Below are positions 43,301-49,285 of a DNA stretch of 64,000 bases, piece after piece; position 1 is the stretch's first letter; every line of letters begins with the position of its first letter. The notes under the pieces are model-generated. The model ran no database searches. It was not told the origin of the DNA and saw nothing but the letters and a program-made list of their open reading frames with translations. The DNA is from Seleniivibrio woodruffii (lineage in GTDB: Bacteria; Chrysiogenota; Deferribacteres; Deferribacterales; Geovibrionaceae), in the NCBI RefSeq assembly GCF_029267515.1, contig NZ_JAJUIS010000003.1:186001-250000 (forward strand), written 5' to 3'. The position numbers were made by a program, and so were the translations under genes.

Positions 43301-43358
43301 ACTGCTTCGTCCTTTCAGTCCTCGCAGAGATGTCTTTGCGAGCCGCAGGCGAAGCAGT
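43301..43358. repeat. Palindromic dispersed repeat, copy 2
   Basis: ACTGCTTCGTCCTTTCAGTC then CTCGCA on the left pairs, in reverse complement, with TGCGAGCCGCAGGCGAAGCA then GT on the right. The core words are shared with the copy at 29288-29362. It fills the gap between two convergent genes and could act as a bidirectional transcription stop. Confidence 0.7.
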
Positions 43359-43370
43359 CTCGTTATATCG

Positions 43371-44855
43371 TTATTCAGCTAACAGCTTATTTATCGATTC
43401 AGCAGCTTTACGCCCTTCTCCCATGGCAAGAATCACAGTTGCCGCGCCGAGAACTATGTCCCCGCCTGCGTAAACTCTGTCCATTGATGTTTTCTGGTCG
43501 CCGTCCGCAAGGATGTTGCCCCACCTGTTGACGTTTATCTCAGGTGTCGTATGGCTTATCAGCGGGTTTGAAGAGTTACCCAGCGCCATGATAACGCTGT
43601 CCATCTCAAGGACGAATTCACTGCCCTTTATCTCAACAGGTTTTCGTCTGCCGGAATCGTCCGGTTCACCCAACTCGTATTTCAGACATTCTATGCCGGT
43701 AACCTTGCCGTCCTTGTCGCCGATTATACGTTTCGGATTGGTGAGGAACAGGAAGGTGATTCCCTCCTCTTTGGCGTGGGCTATCTCCTCGCGTCGTGCG
43801 GGCATCTCTTTTTCAGTTCTGCGGTAGATGACGTAAACCTCTTCGGCACCGACCCGCAGAGCCATACGCGCCGCATCCATGGCGACGTTCCCGCCGCCCA
43901 CAACGGCTGTCTTTTTGCCTGTGAAAATAGGCGTGTCGGCTTTATCGGGAGTGTACGCCTTCATAAGATTTGCGCGGGTGAGGAACTCGTTTGCAGACGA
44001 AACGCCCACCAATCCTTCGCCCTCTATGTTCATGAAATTGGGCAGACCTGCGCCCGTGCCGACGAACACTGCGTCGAAACCGTCTTTCTCTAGCAGGTCG
44101 GACAGTTTTCTGGTGCGTCCCACGAGGAAGTTTTTCTTTATTGTGACCCCCATTGAAAGGAGGTTCTCTATCTCTTTGTCGAGGATAACTTTGGGCAGAC
44201 GAAATTCGGGGATGCCGTATATCATGACTCCGCCCAGCTTATGAAAAGCCTCGAAAAGCACGACCTCGTGTCCCGCCTTTCGAACGTCCGCAGCCGCTGT
44301 CAGTCCGGCAGGACCGGAACCGATTATCGCAACCTTTTTGCCTGTGGCGGGCGCTATCTCCGGCAGTGACATTCTGCCCTGTTCCCGCTCCCAGTCAGCG
44401 ACAAAACGCTCAATACGTCCGATTGCCACGGATTTATCCATGTCTTTCAGCGATTTGCCCACTGTACATTCCGCCATGCACTGTGTCTCCTGCGGGCAGA
44501 CGCGTCCGCAGATTGCGGGGAGCATACTGTTATTTTTGATGATGTTCACGGATTTCTGATAATCGCCCTCTGCTGCGGCTTTGATGAATCCGGGGATGTC
44601 GATTGCAACAGGACACCCCTTTATGCAGGGTGCGTTTTTGCACTGGAGGCATCTTTCCGCCTCAAGTCTGACCTGCTCCTCAAAGTAACCTATGGCGACT
44701 TCCTGTATGTTTTTCGCACGGACGGAAGGTTCCTGCGCGGGCATCTCCTGCATGGGGATGGCGAGTCTGTCCTTAGGTTTCAGTGCTGAAAAATCAATTT
44801 TTTCTATGAGTTCCCGCGCCTCATCGCGCAGTTTCTCTGCGGGTATGTATGACAT
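43371..44855 (-). CDS. nfnB: NfnB/GltD-like NADPH oxidoreductase subunit (large subunit of an NfnAB/SudAB-type enzyme)
   Basis: 494 residues. An N-terminal helical Fe-S domain carries CLQCKNAPCIKGCPV and the second set CGRVCPQETQCMAEC. FAD and NADPH Rossmann motifs follow: IIGSGPAGLTAAADVRKAG and VVGGGNVAMDAARMALRVGA. The C-terminal AGGDIVLGAATVILAMGEGRKAA binds FAD. Alone it would be called glutamate synthase small chain. No large subunit is present, and the partner gene upstream is the NfnA type, so the pair fits NADH-dependent ferredoxin:NADP oxidoreductase. The start shares a base with the upstream stop. Confidence 0.92.
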   Translation of the reverse strand: MSYIPAEKLRDEARELIEKIDFSALKPKDRLAIPMQEMPAQEPSVRAKNIQEVAIGYFEEQVRLEAERCLQCKNAPCIKGCPVAIDIPGFIKAAAEGDYQKSVNIIKNNSMLPAICGRVCPQETQCMAECTVGKSLKDMDKSVAIGRIERFVADWEREQGRMSLPEIAPATGKKVAIIGSGPAGLTAAADVRKAGHEVVLFEAFHKLGGVMIYGIPEFRLPKVILDKEIENLLSMGVTIKKNFLVGRTRKLSDLLEKDGFDAVFVGTGAGLPNFMNIEGEGLVGVSSANEFLTRANLMKAYTPDKADTPIFTGKKTAVVGGGNVAMDAARMALRVGAEEVYVIYRRTEKEMPARREEIAHAKEEGITFLFLTNPKRIIGDKDGKVTGIECLKYELGEPDDSGRRKPVEIKGSEFVLEMDSVIMALGNSSNPLISHTTPEINVNRWGNILADGDQKTSMDRVYAGGDIVLGAATVILAMGEGRKAAESINKLLAE

Positions 44856-45709
44856 TATTTATGCTCCTGAAGTTCGTCCACCGCCTGCTGAAGACGGCAT
44901 TTGTGGTTTGCCTCCTGCTCCTGCGGCTTGTAAGAGCGCTGGCGGAGCATCATGTTGTCGAAATCGACCTCGTGGGCATCAAATTCCGGTCCGTCAACGC
45001 ATACGAATTTTGTTTTTCCGCCGACGGTGACACGGCATCCGCCGCACATCCCCGTGCCGTCCACCATAATGGTATTCAGCGACGCAAACGTTTTAACGCC
45101 GAACGGACGGGTTGTCTCCGCGCAGAATTTCATCATTATTGCGGGACCGATGGCAACAGCAAGGTCAACGCCGCCCTTTTCGCATATCTCTTTCAGCGGG
45201 ACTGTAACGAGGTCTTTGCGTCCGTATGAGCCGTCGTCTGTGCAGACGATGAACTCGTCCGCTATGGCGCGCATTTCGTCCTCAAGGATGAGAAGTTCCT
45301 TAGTTCTCGCGCCCATTATGATTATCACCCTGTTGCCCGCTTTTTTCATCGCCTGCGCAATTGGATGCAGGGGTGCAACACCAATTCCGCCGCCGACACA
45401 GACCACCGTGCCGACCTTTTCAATATGCGTTGGCATCCCCAGAGGTCCCAGAACATTCTCCACAACATCTCCCGCATTAAGCTGTGCCAGTTTCAGCGTG
45501 GATTTGCCCACTACCTGAAAAATGACCGTTATGCTGCCGACCGTTTCGTCGGCATCGGCTATGGTGAGGGGAATCCTCTCGCTGTAATCGCTGTCCGCCT
45601 GCAAAATGACGAACTGTCCCGCACGCCGTTCACGCGCTATTTCCGGTGCTTCAAGCACAAGCTGAAACACGTCGCGGGAAAGCTGTGTTTTTTCCAATAC
45701 TCTGCTCAT
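44855..45709 (-). CDS. nfnA: NfnA-like FAD/[2Fe-2S] subunit (sulfide/dihydroorotate dehydrogenase-like)
   Basis: 284 residues. FAD-binding (RRAGQFVILQ, ERIPLTIADAD) and NAD-binding (VCVGGGIGVAPLHPIAQAMKKAG) domains precede a [2Fe-2S] site with Cys residues in MCGGCRVT and FVCVDGPEFDAHEV. This is the layout of NfnA and of PyrK-like proteins. With the downstream NfnB-like protein it would couple NADH and ferredoxin oxidation to NADP+ reduction, or run in reverse. The ribosome site is GAGG. It is the first gene of the operon. Confidence 0.93.
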   Translation of the reverse strand: MSRVLEKTQLSRDVFQLVLEAPEIARERRAGQFVILQADSDYSERIPLTIADADETVGSITVIFQVVGKSTLKLAQLNAGDVVENVLGPLGMPTHIEKVGTVVCVGGGIGVAPLHPIAQAMKKAGNRVIIIMGARTKELLILEDEMRAIADEFIVCTDDGSYGRKDLVTVPLKEICEKGGVDLAVAIGPAIMMKFCAETTRPFGVKTFASLNTIMVDGTGMCGGCRVTVGGKTKFVCVDGPEFDAHEVDFDNMMLRQRSYKPQEQEANHKCRLQQAVDELQEHK

Positions 45710-45947
45710 TTTTTACCTCAGATATTTGTTCCGAAATGCTAATTTCAGTCAGATTTTCTTTAATTGCAAGATATTTATGCGCCATAGCCCAGCCTTTGCG
45801 CCTAATGATGTTTTAAAACCTGAATGGATGTTATGCTATTTTTTAATATTGCTCAAAACAGATATTTGTAAATAGCTGAGAGGATGAAAAAGGGATTTTT
45901 TAGATGTATTGAAAACGTCGTTCTGTTTTGTTGGATTTATGCGCTCA

Positions 45948-46160
45948 TCAGTCGCGATATTTTTTTGTGAGACCGTTGAGAAATTTCCTCATGTGCTGGT
46001 CGCCAAGCGCCTGGAAATTGCGGTGATCGGGTCTGCGGAAGTATGCGGACACTTCTGATTTTGTAATTTTCACGCCGCCAATTTCGAATATTTCTATGAT
46101 GTCTGTATCTTTCAGTTCCAGCGCCACGCGCAGTTTTTTCACTATGTCGTTATTTCTCAT
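45948..46160 (-). CDS. DUF1456 protein, second half of a YehS-like protein
   Basis: 70 residues forming one DUF1456 repeat: NNDIVKKLRVALELKDTDII, EIFEIGGVKITKSEVSAYF, RRPDHRNFQALGDQHMRKFL, NGLTKKY. In enterobacterial YehS two such repeats are joined in one protein of about 156 residues, and this gene matches the C-terminal one (including APDHKNF-like and GDQ...FL.GL). Here it begins at an ATG inside the last codons of the preceding DUF1456 gene (11-nt overlap, +1 frame). Function of the family is unknown. Confidence 0.88.
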   Translation of the reverse strand: MRNNDIVKKLRVALELKDTDIIEIFEIGGVKITKSEVSAYFRRPDHRNFQALGDQHMRKFLNGLTKKYRD

Positions 46161-46377
46161 CTTTAACGCCCCTTTTGTATGTTATGAAGCCGTCCAGAAA
46201 GGCGTTCAGAATCTCGTCGGAGGTTTCCTGATAGTCCTGGTCTTCCTCTTTGGACATGATTGCGGGGATGTCTTCACGTTTAATGGGATGACCTCCCATA
46301 TCCAGTATTTTCAGGATTTTATTATCGTTAAGGTTCATGGCATAGCGGATGCGGCGAAGTATATCATTGTTGTTCAT
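46150..46377 (-). CDS. DUF1456 protein, first half of a YehS-like protein
   Basis: 75 residues forming one DUF1456 repeat: NNNDILRRIRYAMNLNDNKI, LKILDMGGHPIKREDIPAIM, SKEEDQDYQETSDEILNAFL, DGFITYKRG. It corresponds to the N-terminal half of YehS. No ribosome site is visible, and a promoter places the expected +1 at the start codon, suggesting a leaderless mRNA. It is followed with an 11-nt overlap by the second-half gene. The two products probably assemble together. Confidence 0.88.
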   Translation of the reverse strand: MNNNDILRRIRYAMNLNDNKILKILDMGGHPIKREDIPAIMSKEEDQDYQETSDEILNAFLDGFITYKRGVKDEK

Positions 46378-46383
46378 GGGGGT

Positions 46384-46412
46384 ATAATACAGATTGGCTG
46401 GCGATTCGTAAA
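46384..46412 (-). promoter_or_regulatory. Promoter placing transcription start at the DUF1456 ATG
   Basis: On the minus strand TTTACG (46412-46407) and TATTAT (46389-46384) are separated by 17 bp. Only 6 nt (ACCCCC) separate the -10 from the ATG at 46377, the geometry of a leaderless transcript. Confidence 0.6.
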
Positions 46413-46435
46413 GTTATTTGTTGCCTTTTATAACG

Positions 46436-46525
46436 CTTCGCATCTCGGCGTTGTCGGAAGAAAAACCGTCATCATGTACTTGTTTATGTACACTCAGCCG
46501 CTTTTTCTTCCTCCGCCTTGATATG
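46436..46525. repeat. MITE-like inverted-repeat element B
   Basis: A perfect 10-bp inverted repeat, GGAAGAAAAA (46456-46465) and TTTTTCTTCC (46502-46511), flanks a GTAC...GTAC core. Imperfect outer arms (GCATCTCGGCG versus CGCCTTGATATGC) extend it to about 90 bp. It fills most of the gap upstream of the DUF1456 pair and downstream of the alcohol dehydrogenase. It resembles element A at 29065 in plan but not in sequence. Confidence 0.6.
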
Positions 46526-46562
46526 CTTGGTTCTAAAAAGCAAGTTTAAGACAGCGTAACTA

Positions 46563-47714
46563 TCAAAGTGCTCTTTGCAGGATGCAGGAGGAAACGTCGG
46601 GTGTGATAGCTCCCGTTTCGCCGAGGGCTGTCATGCCGTGGCTTTTCAGCGCGTTCACAACGGCTTCAACGTCGGCTTTTATACCGTATTCGCTCAGCGT
46701 CAGCTTAACGCCGATACTGCGGAAGAGTTCCTCTATCTTTTCAATAGTGTGTTCCTCAGTTAAAGCCGCGCCTTCCAGTCCGAAAACGTTTTTGCCCATT
46801 TTCAGCAGTTTTTTTGATTTTTGAAGACGCATCTGGCGCAGAACGGCAGGCAGAATAATTGCCAGCGTCTGTCCGTGATCCAGCCCGTAAAGGGCGGTCA
46901 GTTCGTGACCTATCATATGTGTTGCCCAGTCCTGCGGAACACCAAGTCCGATAAGTCCGTTAAGCGCCTGATTGGAAGTCCACATCAGGTTTTTCTGCCA
47001 GCTTTCGGTGCGTCTGTTTTCCCAGTCTTTAGCAAGTGCGGCAACATTGCGCAGAAGCACCTCCGCATACCCCTCCTGAACCATACCGTCAGTGGGATAG
47101 GTGAGATACTGCTCTGTCGTGTGGACGAAGGTGTCCACCATGCCGTTAGCAAGCTGTCTGTCGCTTAGTGTTGTCATTACGGTATAGTCCATAACTGCGA
47201 ACACAGGGTAGACCGCTTCTGATTTGAAGAAGCGTTTTTCATGGGTTTCGGCCTTCGTTATGACTGAACCGCCGTTGGATTCGGAACCTGTGGCAGGAAG
47301 GGTCAGCACAGCGCCTATGGGCAGCGCTTTCTTAACTTTATGTTTCCACTCAAGTATATCCCAGCCGTCACCGTCATACAGTGCCGCTGCGGCAACGTAT
47401 TTCGCACCGTCGATAACGGAGCCTCCTCCCACTGCAAGTATAAAATCTATTCCGTTTTCCCGCACAGCCTCAACGGCTTTGTTCAGGGTTTCATAGTGGG
47501 GGTTCGCCTCAACGCCTGAAAACTCCGTGCAGGTATGTTCTTTCATCGCCTCTGTCACCTGAGAGTATACTCCGTTGGATTTGATGGAGCCTCCGCCGTA
47601 AATGAACAGAACTTTTTTGTCTTTCGGGATCAGTTTTGATATGGAACCGATTGTGTCTTTTCCGAAGATTATCCTCGTGGGGTTGTAGTAGTCAAAATTT
47701 TCAAAAGTGGTCAT
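46563..47714 (-). CDS. Iron-containing alcohol dehydrogenase (YqhD/BdhA-like)
   Basis: 383 residues. Metal ligands are Asp194, His198 (VDTFVHTTE), His266 (WATHMIGHE) and His280 (GLDHGQT), in the spacing of YqhD. The nucleotide-binding GGGSVIDGAKYVA and the opening FENFDYYNPTRIIFGKDTI are typical of NADPH-dependent butanol or aldehyde-reducing members. It likely reduces aldehydes to alcohols. It is monocistronic with a good GGAGGG ribosome site and an upstream palindrome. It could complement the aldehyde dehydrogenase at 7437, but the genes are far apart. Confidence 0.95.
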   Translation of the reverse strand: MTTFENFDYYNPTRIIFGKDTIGSISKLIPKDKKVLFIYGGGSIKSNGVYSQVTEAMKEHTCTEFSGVEANPHYETLNKAVEAVRENGIDFILAVGGGSVIDGAKYVAAAALYDGDGWDILEWKHKVKKALPIGAVLTLPATGSESNGGSVITKAETHEKRFFKSEAVYPVFAVMDYTVMTTLSDRQLANGMVDTFVHTTEQYLTYPTDGMVQEGYAEVLLRNVAALAKDWENRRTESWQKNLMWTSNQALNGLIGLGVPQDWATHMIGHELTALYGLDHGQTLAIILPAVLRQMRLQKSKKLLKMGKNVFGLEGAALTEEHTIEKIEELFRSIGVKLTLSEYGIKADVEAVVNALKSHGMTALGETGAITPDVSSCILQRAL

Positions 47715-47777
47715 ATTCCCTCCGTTCTATCTGAATAAAGAATATAGACGTGTTTTCGAAGATTGGAAGTGCGGTTC

Positions 47778-47794
47778 GTGCAAAATCTTTGCAC
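47778..47794. promoter_or_regulatory. Candidate operator between the alcohol dehydrogenase and GGDEF genes
   Basis: GTGCAAA (47778-47784) and TTTGCAC (47788-47794) form a perfect 7-bp inverted repeat in the divergent gap. A TATAAT on the plus strand at 47800-47805 places it over the -35 region of a possible promoter for the GGDEF gene. Confidence 0.4.
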
Positions 47795-47923
47795 AATCCT
47801 ATAATTCTGAGATGTGAATAGTACCGCCTTGTTAAATTTTAAATAGCTGACAACTTGATTAATTTGTATTCAGGTATAATATTAATTAACAAGCAGACTG
47901 TTTTTATCTTTTTGAGGTGTGTC

Positions 47924-49285
47924 ATGAAAGCAAACGGAGCATCACCGGACACCTGCATCAGTTTACAGATAACCGACAATGATATAATCCTGCTCCGTTC
48001 GCTTATGACGGATCCGGACGGGGTTATTATTTTCGCTCTGGACATGGAATACAGGTATGTTTCCTTTACTGTCAGCCACAAAAATGCCATGAAAGCGCTC
48101 TGGAACTGCGACATAGAGCAGGGTGTATGTATGCTCGACTACATCGGCTGCGAAGACGCCAGAAACAGAGCCTGTTATAATTTTAACAGAGCCCTTGCCG
48201 GCGAAAGGTTTACGGAAAGGGAGGTTTACGGCGGAAGGTACTGGGAGGACAGATACCAGCCCCTCTATGACGGGCAGTGCTGCATAGCAGGAATAAGTGT
48301 TTTCGCCATAGAGGTCACGCGTCTTGCGGAGGCAGAAGAAGAGCTCCGGACGGAGATGCTGGAAATGGAGCGGCTGAAAGAGCGCGAACTCATTTTCAAC
48401 AGCGTAGGCGAGGGACTCTACGGCGTTGATCTCAACGGCAACTGCACGTTTATAAATCAGGAGGCGCTGCGTATACTTGGTTACGAAGAGCACGAAGTCC
48501 TTGGAAAAGAGACTCACGCTCTGTTCCACCACCACCACGAGGACGGCAGGGTATACGAAAGAGACGACTGCATAATCCACCGTTCACTGGCTAAAAACAT
48601 GAAATCAGATGAGGTTACATGGCTTTTTAAGAAGACCGGTGAAAAATTCCCTGTGCGTGCCATCGCCACTCCGGTTAAAGATGGCGACAGTGTTACCGGT
48701 GTTGTGATAGCTTTCTGCGATATGACGGCGAAACACGAGGTTGAGGTGCAGCTTAAAAACGCCAATAAGGTGCTTAAACTGCTGGCAACCACAGATCCGC
48801 TCACAGGGATTTACAACAGAAGGTATTTCGAAGACAAGGGCGCGCAGCTCATTGCCGCCAGCAGAAAAGACGGCTCGGAACTTTCCGCTGCCATGTTCGA
48901 TATAGATTTCTTCAAAAAAATTAACGACAGATACGGTCATTCAGTAGGCGACAAAGTGCTCGTTATGGTTGCTGCAACAGTTACTAAACATCTGCGCAAA
49001 GACGATATTTTCGCCCGCATAGGCGGTGAGGAGTTCGTTATACTTCTGCCGAGAGCGGGACTTAAAGATGCCGTGGATATTTCGGAAAGGATAAGACACA
49101 GTATTGAATATGCCGTGACGGAGCATAACAACGAAAGGATAAGCTGCACAGTCAGCATAGGGGTGACCAGCGTAAACGAGGGCATTGCAAACCTTGACGG
49201 GCTTATAAGAAAAGCAGACGACAGGCTCTATGCCGCGAAGAGGCTCGGACGCAACAGAACCGTGGCAGAGGATCAGCCGGAATAG
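47924..49285 (+). CDS. PAS-PAS-GGDEF diguanylate cyclase
   Basis: 453 residues from the ATG at 47924 (GAGGTG ribosome site); the frame opens at 47855 without one. Two PAS domains lie at about 25-140 and 150-270 (LIFNSVGEGLYGVDLNGNCT, VLGKETHALFHHHHEDG). The GGDEF domain starts at TDPLTGIYNRRYF. The active site is GGEEF, and an inhibitory RxxD (RKDD) sits five residues before it, so both catalysis and product feedback are predicted. No membrane helix is present, so the sensor is cytosolic. The His-rich loop HHHH might bind metal. Its 3' end overlaps the convergent GGDEF gene by 13 bp. Confidence 0.94.
   Translation: MKANGASPDTCISLQITDNDIILLRSLMTDPDGVIIFALDMEYRYVSFTVSHKNAMKALWNCDIEQGVCMLDYIGCEDARNRACYNFNRALAGERFTEREVYGGRYWEDRYQPLYDGQCCIAGISVFAIEVTRLAEAEEELRTEMLEMERLKERELIFNSVGEGLYGVDLNGNCTFINQEALRILGYEEHEVLGKETHALFHHHHEDGRVYERDDCIIHRSLAKNMKSDEVTWLFKKTGEKFPVRAIATPVKDGDSVTGVVIAFCDMTAKHEVEVQLKNANKVLKLLATTDPLTGIYNRRYFEDKGAQLIAASRKDGSELSAAMFDIDFFKKINDRYGHSVGDKVLVMVAATVTKHLRKDDIFARIGGEEFVILLPRAGLKDAVDISERIRHSIEYAVTEHNNERISCTVSIGVTSVNEGIANLDGLIRKADDRLYAAKRLGRNRTVAEDQPE

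Noticed and set aside
43371-44855. Glutamate synthase small subunit GltD
   Set aside because: No large subunit is adjacent, and the coupled upstream gene is NfnA-like, so the Nfn/Sud-type assignment fits better.
46150-46160. Programmed ribosomal frameshift joining the two DUF1456 genes
   Set aside because: No classical slippery heptamer is seen, and the second gene has its own well-placed ATG; kept only as an open alternative.
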